From: Branchiostoma floridae
Lineage: Eukaryota > Chordata > Leptocardii > Amphioxiformes > Branchiostomatidae
Direction: 5' to 3'
Assembly (NCBI RefSeq): GCF_000003815.2
Contig: NC_049979.1
Coordinates: forward strand, 19,585,686-19,649,685
Length of the DNA stretch: 64,000 nucleotides
A model generated the notes under the pieces. It was given only the letters and a program-made list of their open reading frames with translations, had not been told where the DNA came from and searched no databases. Made by a program: the position numbers and the translations under genes. Shown here one piece after another: positions 48,301 to 60,157 of the stretch; the first letter of the stretch is position 1, and each line of letters opens with the position of its first letter.

Positions 48301-51300
48301 TGATGAGGGATCGCAGTCCTCTAGAGCCTGAAGAGGCTGAAGATTTTAGAAATATTACCAAAGGTTTAACAAAGACAATACATTGCAAATAAAATGTCAC
48401 CAACTAAAACTAACAACTGGACCATATATGTTATAACATGAAATGTATAACGTAAAAGATCAGATTATTAGAATTGAATGACAGATGAGTATTCTAAAAG
48501 CAGCTGTAGATATAATTTGAATATTCACCTGTCCATGGAATGTACTCTGGTTCCCTGACACCTGTGTCCACATGGGCCTGGTAAACAAGGTTTTTGGACT
48601 GACGCAGTTTCCTGGCTGCCTGTAACATGGCCTGGAAACAGACAAGAATATCAGTGTACATGTACATATAGTTAACATTTACATTTACATACTAAGTTAG
48701 TACTAACTAGATGCCTACTGCCTATATATGTATGATATACAATGTAGCTCTCTTAAATCATTACTTTTCTCTAATGTGAAAGATGAAAACCTAAAGCTTT
48801 GAAAATAGAAATAAATAGACTAAGAATCAAGCACATGAGAATATGCATAGCTTGTACTAGAGCCTCTATAGTCAGGGTTTGAAATTCATTTTTGGTTATA
48901 GGTGTACTGGGGTGCAACTAGCCTAAAAATATCAGTTTGGCGTTCTGTTCAAACTGTCTTTACCTGCATGATAGTGTTGACATTGGCCATAAGATTGACC
49001 ATATCTCTTGTGGACATGTCTCCAGCCATGGCATCTTCCTCATACTCAACAAGTGCCTCCAGAATGTCCTGGATCCGAGACACCTGTGACAAAAATAGAC
49101 AACAGGCCAAAAACTATGATCATGATACCTAAAGACCACTTCCAATACACAAAATTGCATTTAGTGAAAAAACTGAGGACCGACAGAGCAACAGAACAAT
49201 TTTCATTAATCTGCCAAGTATGGGGCTCAAGATAGATCAATGCTTAGGCCACACCAATTTAATTTCTTGGTTCACGGATTTTTCATAAAAAATATGGAGC
49301 GAGAGGGCGAAATAAAAATAAAAATTGTAAAATGGTTGGGGTAAAGGTCACGGCTAATCCAAAAGATAAAGAAAAAAGTTTTCAGCTTGAAAAAAGTGTA
49401 ACAGCACCTGTACCCACACTTTAAGGAGCTTATAATATAAAGGCCAATTTGCTACACCAGAAAGTTGGTGAATGGTTTCATTAATGGTGAAAATTTGCTG
49501 AGTAGTAATTTTTATTTTTATTTTTTTTTCCCAAAAAATAGGAGCGAGCGAATCCGTGAACCAAGAAATTAAATTGGTGTGGCCTTACTTCTCTGTAGAA
49601 GACATCCTGTGGGGTGAGTCCAGAAGGTGGAACAGCTTGTCCCCTCTGTTGTAAGACTCTCTTGATGGCAGCGTCCACCAGACTCGGATACCTAAGGATC
49701 AAGGATGGTATTCAATTTGCAGCCAACAGGATGTACATTTACGCATATAGCAAGATGATGTAAGACATTTGACCATCAAGCCAGTTGGCAATACATTTGT
49801 ACATGTAACAACTATCAACATACAGCAATACCAAAAAGCATGTCTATGGAGAATACAACACTGTACATTTGTGCATACTATACCAAGGTCCAGTCACATG
49901 GCAGAATTCCTCAAAGAAAATTATAAGGACAATTTCAATGTCTGAATCCAGTATTCGTATTGTTGACAGCACAAATACAAAGCATGTGCAAATTATTCTG
50001 CAGATGCTGTGCAGTATGCCTGTGTATGGGATACTGTAAAAAGGCAGAACCATTTGGAGTGATATTTCCCGGATTCTACAAAAGAATGCCTTACTGGGAG
50101 TGTTGGTTCCTGAGGGTGATGGCAGCCTGGAGTTTCTCAGCGTGTTCACACAGGAGGAGACGTGTAGGCATGAAGGTGTCCCTCACCATCACGGAGGTTA
50201 ACTAGGAGAGCACACAAGATTATGTTCTCTTCTGAAGTTATTTCTCAGGTAACTTTGAAATACAGTTTTTCTTACTAAGAAATATTCCAACATCTTTATT
50301 TTACTTACTGCATATTGACTCTCATTCACTGGCATCAGTAAATTTCTTAGAAAAAAACTGGAGTATTTTGTGTGTACCCTGTCCCAGATGCCCACAGTGT
50401 TGAGGAAGGTGACAAGGTAGTCATGGGCCTTCTGTTTGTCTTCCAGCTGGTGCAGCAGGATCAGAGAGCTGGAGGAGGAGCCAGCATCTGTGCAAACATA
50501 TGTACAACTGTCAATCACACTAGCTGGGGGAGGAGCCATCATCTGTACAAAGATATGAACAACTGTCAATCACACAGACTGGAGGAGCCAGCATCTGTAC
50601 AAACATATGAACAACTGTCAATCAAACTAGCTGGAGGAGGAGCCATCATCTGTACAAAGTTATGAACAACTGTCAATCACACAGTCTGGAGGAGGAGCCA
50701 GCATCTGTGCAAATGTATGAACAACTGTCAATCACACAAGCTGGAGGAGGAGCCAGCATCTGTACAAACACATGAACAACTGTCAATCACACTAGCTGGG
50801 GGAGGAGCCAGCATCTGTACAAAGATATGAACTGTCAATGACACAAACTGGAGGAGGAGCCAATATCTATACAAACATATAACAGGCTCCGCTTTAAGTT
50901 CGGAATTCCACTTTTCCCATTTTGACAAGTGCTAATATTTTCAGTATAAAAGCACCTGGTCCAAAAGTCTTTACATATGATTGACAAGTATGATGAACAG
51001 TTGTAAAATATGACAATAACTTTCATGAATATTCATTTTGAAAATTTTCTTCCTGCAGAACTTTTAAACATCTATCAATCACACAAGGTACAAATACCTG
51101 TCAATCAAACTAGCTTGAGGAGCTACATGTGTAGCAACAATACAGCGGTACAATGACCATCAAGTTAAATACTCCTTTGGCTGTTCAAAAAAGAATTACA
51201 GGCAAATCCAACACCGTAAAATATAAGCTTAATGATCAAAGTGTCAAACAAAATCATTACACATGTTGCGCTCCAAGATTCTCCATTATGGATAGTAAAT

Positions 51301-54300
51301 CTAAGGTAATTTCACAATCATTTCTTTAATAGTAACTAAGACACATGCATGATGTTGTATGATACTGAGATATGTTTCATATTGAAACTACAGAAAATTA
51401 ATAGAAAGAAAAATTATTTAGTACCCCTACCATGAGGAACAGACTCCGCCCATCTAGGATCAGAGGCAGGGTAGTCGTCAATCAACTCCTGACTCAACAG
51501 GGCCACAAGTCTGTCCAGCCTGGAGCCTGGCTCTGTGGGGAGGGCATCCTCTGGTGGGAACAGCTCGTCCACTATGGCCTGGGCTTGGACTTCATTCCTC
51601 CTGCAGTACCAGTTTAAGGCAACAGGTGACACTTAAACTATACAGTCTCTAAAGTACATATAGCTAGGAGGACAGAAAGCACTAGGGGTAGCTAGCTTTA
51701 TAGGGAAACAAAACTTTTTTTGTATAGGAACTCAATGTGAACTTAAACAGACCACTAAAGCCTCTCTATTCGTCTAAAAGTATGTATCAAAGTCTAAATG
51801 GAGTTCAACGATACTGCCAAAACTCTTCTTTAAAGTAACATGAACAATATTGTTACCACAGATAAGATGAAGACAGTGTGTGTTGACTTGCCTGCAGTAG
51901 TGTAAGAAGGCACCCTTAAGTCGTGCTGCCTGGTCCTCACTCATACTCAACTCCTCTACCTTGGACTCCATGTCTCCTCCTAGTACAGACTGGGGGGAAA
52001 GGGAAGCTTCGTTTAATACTCTTTATTGACTTGATATGACAATTAAACATTTATGTTTCTGTTAGGAACTTTGCGTATTATTTGTGTATATGACACATAC
52101 ACATACACATACATCTACAAGGGATATTCAAAAGAATCTGTGTCCAAGATAAACATTGCGGATGTCACAGAAGTCAACAACTGTACAAAACTGTCACTAC
52201 TTGCCTCGGGTCTTGAGGATGGCTCAACTGCCATGGAGTCATCCATACTGAAAAAAAAGGATACACAGATTACACCTTACAGTTACACTTATGGCAAAAT
52301 ATGAAGAGCATCAGGCCCAAACAAACAAATGCATGGCATAACTAGACTCTTTTATTTTATTTTACATAAATTTCAAGCCAACATTTTGCATTGTAGTAGT
52401 TTTTACCTGGGATGTACGTCCACCATGCTGACCATGACAATGCCACTGATGTTAGAGAACAGCAAAGTTTGGCCATCACAGCAACCTATGGAAACATGGA
52501 AAATATAAAATTCCAACACATACATGTGTAGCAATACATATCAGTAATTAGCCAAACTAAAGGGGAAGAAAGAAAAAAATTAACAAGATTTCATTTACAA
52601 GTAAATTCTCTCAGTCCGGGGGAACCGTAACATGAAAATTTAATGTAGAAACCCCTGTATCATCATTGTTCATCAGATAAATCTGGTGAAGTAGAGATAA
52701 AGGCCAGTATGAAGATAAAATACTCCATCATCGTAAGCCACCATGAAAATCAGTAACCTACCTGCTCCCAGAATGCGATCACCAGGAGACTGAAACTCAA
52801 CCTTGTCCTGAGGCTGGGGGAAGCCAGACACTGCAGAAGAAAAAAATGCAGAAAAAAATAATAATTTTTTTATCATGACAAAAATGTGTAACATCTATTA
52901 TCATAATACCGGTACGTTTACGACGATTTCTCTAGCCATACTGAATTGACAAATTGTCAACGCATCATTTTCTCCAGTTGCATGTTGCTGTTATAGGTTA
53001 CCCTTGCCACTTCTTCTGTGTAACTTTTCTGCCACTCTTGTCCTGCTAAAAGCGTAATATTGTAATTGTAACACGCCGCGGAATTACACGGCGAACGGGC
53101 GCGTGGTTGGGAGGGGGTAAAAAATACCGGTAGGAAGAAACACGGCACAATCAACTGCCGCTATGTACATTTATACATCCTCTGATGTTCCTTCCTTTAG
53201 TGTCAGTAAATGCATAAAACATAAACCTGCATGAGCATACAAAATGTCATGAGAAAACGGACGTATACTGTCAAGAATTTTCATTTAACTTTTGTCCGTC
53301 ACAACCGCTATGACGTAACACTTCACTGCTAGCGTAGATATAAAAATGGCGGGAAAATGGCTGCGTACGTTCAATTTTGCCCATTCAGTCGTAGATCCGG
53401 GCTATTAAGCAACGGTTCTTCACACTTTTACATGAGTTGTAGGTCACCAACAGAAATTCAAGATTGTTGTTGAATCATGTTCGTCTTGTGCCGTGAGCAT
53501 GTGTAATTATGATCTATAAATTTGGCAATGAATGTGACAGTGTGTTCGTCCCACGACGAGCTGCCTACCCCGAAAAAGATACTGAAAACTTTTGGCCTTA
53601 TTGTCTTCGAATGCATTGTTATCGATGCTTTGTAAATGGTGTATTGGACACCTAGATGTCTGAAGTGTGCACAGCTCAGAAATACCTATTGTTGCATGTG
53701 TAGATCTCTTTAAGTTCCAGTATTTTTAATCTACCGGTATAAGTCTTACTACCGGTATTATGCCAATGCATGTTACCGTTCATATCACTCATATTTGCTT
53801 TAAATAGTGATTTTTTTTTTCATATGCTGCATACTGTAAATCTACTGCATTACATACTGTAGTATTTGTAATTGTTTCATTTTCACTGTGTTTAATGACC
53901 TCTGATCTCCCAGTGGGACCGCGTGGCGCAGTGGTAGCATGTGCGGCTCTGCGTCGAGAGGTGGCGGGTTCGAATCCGCCTGCCGTGCCACCGATCTTGT
54001 GCCCTTGGGAAAGGTACTTAACACGACTTTCCCCACTTAACTCGGGCGAGAGTGAGTACCTGGCTTCGGCTGGGGCCGTCCCTCGGATAGGACGTTAAAT
54101 GGAGGTCCCGTGTATGGGGAGAGCCACACCCCATGCACGTTAAAGAACCCCCACACGTCCGAAGGTGCGGTGTGGATGGAGCAAACCATTCTGTCTGGAG
54201 TTGGTGATTCACTACAAATAAACCGGATGGAGGCCTGGCGAACCTTCGTGTCGTATCAGCCACACGGTGATTACATCATTCACCATGCCCCGGAGAGGAG

Positions 54301-57300
54301 ACAGGCACCGCCAGGGGACTAAAACGCCTATTGATACAGCACAACATGTTGTGCTGCCCCTACGGCTAATTAAAAGCCTATGGCTGATTAAAAGGCTATG
54401 GGACGACTGAATGAATGAATGATGAATAAATGATCTCCACCTACATGTAGGAATCATCCATGCAATAATAAGTGCTCAAAACATAATCAGACCCTTTCTT
54501 TACAGAGAGGTTTTGTCAATCTGGGGTGTTACTTACCTGTTGCAAAGACTACCAGGTTGTTTGTGTAGATGTAAGCACTTTTGCCACGTGCCCCGGGCAC
54601 CAGGAGATGGTAGTTCAGTGCAGCTGCTTGGTCTTGTGGCTGGGTTGGGACAATGTATACATACATACTAAAAAAATAAAATGTGACAAGAAGAGGAAGA
54701 AGCAAAATGTGTCAATGCTTCAAAACTGTCCAAACATATGCCAAGAATTCTACTGTTACAGTGGTTTACCTTCTCCTCCAGCAAGACTTTAAAACTAGAA
54801 AACCATTACCACAACAAGACACAGCAAATTAGATGTCATGTGTCACTTGTTCCTTGTGTTACTCATGATTTGTTTGCACAAGAGGAAGTTTTACCTGATA
54901 CTTTACAGAGTAGTTGACCAAGGAGAAGCTACTCAGCCTGGATGGAGCTGAATCACCCGACGTTGGCAGGGTAGCTGTGAGATAGAGTAAAACATGTACA
55001 TTTTGTACCTAAAACTTGTGTCCTGACCCTAGATTAATCTACAGTGTTTTCAGCAATATCAAATGAAATAAAAAACAGACAGTAAGAAGATAATTCAACC
55101 TACGCTCTACACTGCACAAAGACCACTTCTTTGCCACTTTTACATATGCAATGCAAGTCATACAAAACAACATAGTCATACCAAGAACAAAGTACATCTG
55201 TGCAGGAGTTGCCCCCGGATCCGACACACTTGCCAAGATCACTGTGCCATCCCTGAGGAAAAAAAGAACATCACAAATTATGGTGATCCAAGAATCTATA
55301 ACTGTGTCGGTGTACATGTATGTTGAAACATGCATAAACATTTAAGGACCATGAAATGTGGCCCCATCCATGAAATGATACTAAAAAAATTTGTTGGCAA
55401 ATTTCTGAGTACATTATGATTTTATACAGGCAGGAAAATCTAAGATCTCATTAGCTTCTCAAAGAAAATAACACCTACCTTGTCTGCTGCATGTCCAGAA
55501 ACCACAGCTGAACACGGTTGGCCACCTCAGCAACATCTGGTGATGAGCCCTGGAAGTATGTGATTGCACATGTGCATAAATTCAGGCAAACTGACTAGTG
55601 GTTACTATACTGGAAACTGGACACAATACTAAAATTTGACAATGTCTGTCCAGTCAGAATATATGCATGTACAGCATTGACAAGGACTTTTTTAAAGGCT
55701 AGTTTTAAAATGTGAGGACAACCTGGGTATTTGAATTGTGCATACATTGGAAACTAATAATACTGCATTAGTAGATCTCTTTATATTTCAAGGTTTTGGG
55801 CAGTACTATGGTTGGTGGCAATATCATAAGAGGACAAAGTGTAAGATTATTGTATGTATTTTCACCTTTGTATAGAGTTGACTTTGAAAACTTAAAATGT
55901 GCACACTTACCCAGATGGCTTGAATAGCATTGCTCCTCAACATCTCCCCAAGATCACATTCAAACAAGATCTGAAATTCAAATCAGGATCAAGAACTGTG
56001 AGAGCCTTTAATGATTGTCTACCAGGTTTGCCAATTGAACTTAACACATTTTCTTTGCAGTGCATACATGGCACCAGCAGATCAAGATAGTAAGTGCATT
56101 ACGAATACTTATATCATTACTTTCAGAGGGGATCTGTGACTTAAGTATTTGGAATACATATTACCTTGTCTGGTCCTGTGTACGATATTTCCCACTTCTG
56201 TAGTGAGTTTTCTGTCAGGATGTACAGTGACCTAAAAAGTATAGAGAAATGATACAACAAAGAAACACTTATTAATCGCCAACCATGCTACAAAATGTTT
56301 GCAATATGAATAACAGAAGGTTTTACATGTATATGTAAGAGCCTGTTGTTGTCAATAGTAGTGTACAACTAGTTTTCTTTACAAATGCAGTATATCAGCT
56401 CACACTAAGAAAAATTTCATATTTCAAACTATCCCTATTACCAAATCAATAACTAGTCATGTTACTAATTATAAGTTACCTCGTATCTTCACTGGACTGT
56501 TGGCCACATAGAACTCTTGAAATCTAAAAACAAAGTAATGTTTTGAAATAATAAGTAACTAAACATTGATAGTCACACATCCATTTCCCCAATACATGTA
56601 CATGTACTAGTCTCATTAAAGTCTCCTAACTGTCTAAATTAGTATTTTCACCTTCCATTACTTTACTGATTGCTGATCATAAAAGTATTTTAAATGTGAT
56701 TTTTTTTTTACCACATGGATGACGTCATCAAGTTTTATCGCCTGACTGGAAGTCCCAATACTTGACAGTTGGGCACGCTTTCGTGCTGTTGAGAGCACCA
56801 CTTATTATTTTTAAGATTAATAATCAATGATTAGAGATTAAATACACTTATTAGAATTTTCATGTCAGATGTTAGTTCTTATTTCCATCCAAAAATGGTG
56901 GATGAGATTTTGAGAACTCTCAACAGAACATATCTTTGCAGTGCATGCATGGCACCTAGCATAATATGGTGGTTCTGCAGTACAGGTGGTGAACTATACC
57001 GTACTTACTGTACTGCCTCCAGTGGCTTCTGTAGGCTGAGCTCCAAAGGCGAACAGTGAGGAAACCCTTCTCCCAATTCCAGCAAACACACCCCGTGGAA
57101 CCTGCAGGATCCTGCTGTTAACTGTTGTCTGTAGGAAGGAAGACAAAGATTAATCATAACATTTCTCAGCATTTTTTGTCAACAGAAAAGATCTAACAGA
57201 CTATATGTAGCTTTACAATTATGTAACTTCTAGTCAAAGTATAAAATCCTAAGCAGAATGCATGTTAGGGAAATACAAGACGCATAAGCAGTCTACTCAT

Positions 57301-59645
57301 ACATGTATGTTATCATATATACTGCAGATTAGTGACATCCAGATTCACTTTGAATAATGTTTTCTAAACTAAAATTAGAAGTAGAGCATGCTGTCTCTGT
57401 GTAATGTGATTCTCACCTGTCCAGCCACTGATGCTGGTGTTAGCAACAGGAGCTGCCCAGACACTGTGGCAAGGACATATCCCTGGGGCTAGGCAAAAAA
57501 ATATAGAGGAAACACTTGTTAATAGGCAAAATCAACTATGGGACCAGAAAAGGTGGTCACCTTTGCCGGGTAGTCATTATGTAGTGGTTGTGACTTGTAC
57601 AGATATGACTTTTATGGTCTGAAGACAGATATTCTTCAAGTTCAAAGAACGGTCTCACCTGACAGGCTGTCAGACAGAGGCACTCCTCCCCGTTCACTTC
57701 AGCACTGATCTCCACACACGAGCCCTCGTGGGCCAGACTGGGCCAGTAACGGACGATCCCCTCGGCTGAGGCGGCCATGACGGACACGACATGGCCGTCA
57801 CCACTAGGCTGGACACTGACCAGGTCTGCACTGTGGACAAGGTCACTTGGTGGGAGGGACAGTTCCTTACACAGTGCAGACTGAAATACAACATCACAAA
57901 TCATTAGGGACAATTCACTAATGATCCTTTCATGACTGATACATGTGTAAAATGGCTATCCTACATTAGCAAAAAAATCCATAATTTTGTAACTGTAAAT
58001 TCAAATGTCATTCAAAAATCAAACATTTTTATTATAATGCTATGATTTTAATTGATTTTTATGATTATTATAATGTTAAATGCCTTAATAAGTATAACCT
58101 TTGTGATCCCTTGTTTGAAACGCCATATGAAGAGTTTCCTGTCACAGACAAGCCAAGCCCAGCCATTCTCACTCAGGTGAACACTCAGGTCTGTATCTCC
58201 TGTTAGGATAGAAATAACAACTAAAAATCCAGGTATCTATAACAATAGAACAGTAAACAAATAACTAAAGAAACAGTAAACACCATTCACTTCTTTAAGA
58301 ACAAGTCTGTATGATCTGTGAGCAGAATTGAAACTGTTTGATTGTTAATGAATACATGTCAAACAGGTTACATGTTGTATGCATCATTATATTCATTCTA
58401 CAAATCATTCATAAAGAATTGTGTGTGTCTCTTATTCTCTACAATTTTTCCTATTACAACAGAAATGTTAACATTTCCTGGTTACATGATGTATATCAAC
58501 AAGGCAAAATAAACAACAAAATGACTAGCAAGTGTGAGAAGCTTTATGGTAGACTAATTGATTGATGAATGATTGATTGATTGATTGACATAAAAAAATT
58601 TGACTAAATACATGTGATATAACTATAAACTGACTGTCAGCCAGTGATTAGTTTATGAAAGACTTGCTGGTTGATGGATTCATTTATATCAATGTATGAC
58701 TAAATGAATATAAAATGACTGACGGCCAGTGTGAGGTCCCTGTGAGTCTGTGATTGACTCTTTAACAATACCAATGGGTTCATAATTACATCACTGTCTG
58801 TCAGTGAGAATGCCTCTATGATTGCTCGATTTATTGCTCAATGGATTGATTGATTGAATTATTGATTGATTGATTGAAGTTGATTGAATGAGTAGGTAAG
58901 TCTAAACTGACTGTCTGCCAGTGTGAGCGCCTCCGTGACGAGGACAGGTAGAGATGACCCATAACTCTGCACCACGTGGCCGGTGGTCTCCTCTAGAATG
59001 GACGAGGTATTCAGGCTCCGGTTCTGGGCTGGGCTTCTGGATAAATGACAACAAAAAATGATGTATGGTTGATGAATGTTCATTGTCAGACATTTGCGAC
59101 ATATCTACCCTTCCAGCACTGAGGGTCATTACACTTGAACACAACTTGCAAAGAACACAAATAACTGTCTTAGTTCACCTTACATTATAAGTACTTGTTA
59201 CATGTACTATCACTAGTAGTAGTTATGATAACAAGCAAGAAAGTGACAACCACAAAATGTGGAAACTGTTATGATCTATCAAACCATAAAACGTCACCCG
59301 ATCTGACAAACTCTTGTCAAGGGTGAAACATAAAACAAAACAGGAAATATTCTGAAGCAAAAAGACGTTTACCGATGCTAGTAGCTTTCAGTCTACTATT
59401 TGATAAAACCTTGAGGCAAAAGTCATATCTTGTGGAAACTTGGGGAGGGAGGGCGAAGAGTACATGTGCTTCATCTGTGGCAAATTATCTCCCACTACAA
59501 CAACTTACCTTCCCACAAAAGGTGACCTCTTGCCCGGAGTAAAGATCCCAACACTCCGTCTGCCCGAAGGGGTGTTTCTGGTCACCCTCCCGGCCGTGAA
59601 GGGTGAGAATTTGGGCCGAGTCGCCTGACTTCTTGGGGTAAACAT
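42314..59645 (-). CDS. NUP133: Nucleoporin NUP133
   Basis: Exons in transcript order: 59645-59509, 59036-58912, 58199-58099, 57880-57659, 57488-57417, 57128-57009, 56523-56480, 56231-56165, 55970-55911, 55549-55479, 55252-55182, 54974-54895, 54639-54537, 52830-52762, 52485-52407, 52247-52205, 51989-51892, 51600-51431, 50487-50378, 50201-50095, 49691-49589, 49083-48964, 48631-48529, 48336-48293, 47774-47564, 46476-46343, 45915-45876, 45696-45578, 44902-44843, 44612-44537, 44283-44222, 43769-43713, 43599-43519, 43306-43245, 42962-42877, 42456-42314. Total 3,450 nt, 1,149 aa; human 1,156. Landmarks: [28 protein letters not shown], the membrane-sensing ALPS loop [60 protein letters not shown]. 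An N-terminal propeller and C-terminal helical stack anchor it in the Y-complex beside NUP107. The introns after exons 52247-52205 and 51989-51892 start with GC. A 30-nt microexon (56741-56712) is possible. Confidence 0.96.
46101..46299. mobile_element. MITE in a NUP133 intron
   Basis: Inverted termini: left TACTGCAAATGCAGAAATGTTC, complement of right TACTGTAAATGCATTTAAGT. The GC-rich interior holds repeated CGCGAACTTAAAT-like motifs. About 200 bp, non-coding, upstream of exon 45915-45876. Confidence 0.6.
46841..47418 (+). mobile_element. Internally deleted mariner-like element
   Basis: TA target duplication (46839-46840, 47419-47420) and terminal inverted repeats of about 34 bp (CGAGGGGCGTGCAATAAGTA and following bases) define a mariner family element of 578 bp. 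The frame at 47024 encodes the N-terminal helix-turn-helix of a mariner-type transposase ([11 protein letters not shown], then V-K-R-W-H). It then jumps, in a shifted frame, to the typical extreme C-terminus (C-I-K-R-W-E-K-C-I...G). The catalytic DD(D/E) domain is missing, so it is non-autonomous. It lies in the NUP133 intron between exons 47774-47564 and 46476-46343. Confidence 0.85.
49247..49584. mobile_element. PIF/Harbinger-type MITE abutting a NUP133 splice donor
   Basis: TTA target duplication (49244-49246 and 49585-49587) and inverted repeats starting GGCCACACCAATTTAATTTC and running about 36 bp. No transposase. Its right end lies 4 bp from exon 49691-49589. On the minus strand, TAA of the donor GTAAGG is the target duplication and GG is the first two bases of the element. 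Confidence 0.85.
50468..50882. repeat. Minisatellite (about 55-bp unit) that repeats a splice acceptor
   Basis: Eight consecutive copies (GGAGGAGCCAGCATCTGTAC, then AACAACTGTCAATCACAC) begin inside NUP133 exon 50487-50378 and run into the preceding intron. On the minus strand each unit holds a pyrimidine-poor tract, CAG, and about 20 nt identical to the start of the exon. The first unit is the real acceptor and the other seven are intronic copies. Confidence 0.85.
53911..54430 (+). mobile_element. Full-length tRNA-derived SINE
   Basis: Direct repeat TGATCTCC on both sides (53903-53910 and 54431-54438). The 5' head is a tRNA-like sequence with A box TGGCGCAGTGGTAGCATG and B box GGGTTCGAATCC. 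A tRNA-unrelated body of about 400 bp (CACCGATCTTGTGCCCTTGG and following) ends in a GAAT/GAATAAA-type tail. It lies in the 1.7-kb NUP133 intron between exons 54639-54537 and 52830-52762, opposite to the gene. Confidence 0.9.
58558..58885. repeat. (GATT)n tracts with degenerate copies of the NUP133 exon 2 end
   Basis: Two GATT/GATTGA runs (about 58558-58590 and 58845-58880) enclose three degenerate copies of CTGACTGTCTGCCAGTGTGA at about 58628, 58714 and 58797. The same sequence spans the exon/donor junction of exon 59036-58912. The tract lies directly downstream of that donor in the intron. Confidence 0.55.
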
Positions 59646-60157
59646 TTTATTTCGCCAGACAGTCAAATTCGGCGGGATGCACCACACTGCATACAAACGC
59701 GACTCTATAGGCTTCAAATTAATTAAACAAAATACAATAATTCAAAAGCACGATTTAAAATAAAACTAATTTGTAAAAAATATTGATGTCTTATTTATGT
59801 ACAAATAAATTTGTTCAGAGAGTTCTAGAAAGAAATGAATAAAAGGGAAATTCTACATTTTGATACCATCTGGGTGATTACAGTAAAATAAAGGGAGCAT
59901 TACATTTACTATAAAAGTGCTAAGAAAATATCATTTATTGTAAATGGACGTATTTGCATCAATATTGATACATATATTATGTCTAATGATATATTTTCAT
60001 TTTTACTGGCTATCTGAGCAATACATGCTTACGTTCTATCATTCAGTCAACCCTTTAATATAATGTATTCTACCAGGTCAAAGGTTACAAAAGCGGTGCG
60101 GAATTTCGCTCACAATTTTTCAGCTGCGTTTTTTAGTTCCTCAAAATCATTTCCACC
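59646..60157. promoter_or_regulatory. Bidirectional promoter region NUP133/ZNRD2
   Basis: Only 512 bp separates the two start codons, which face away from each other. The interval is AT-rich except for a TTCGGCGGGA motif (E2F-like) about 20-30 bp above the NUP133 start. No TATA box stands out. Shared promoter use is inferred from spacing. Confidence 0.45.
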
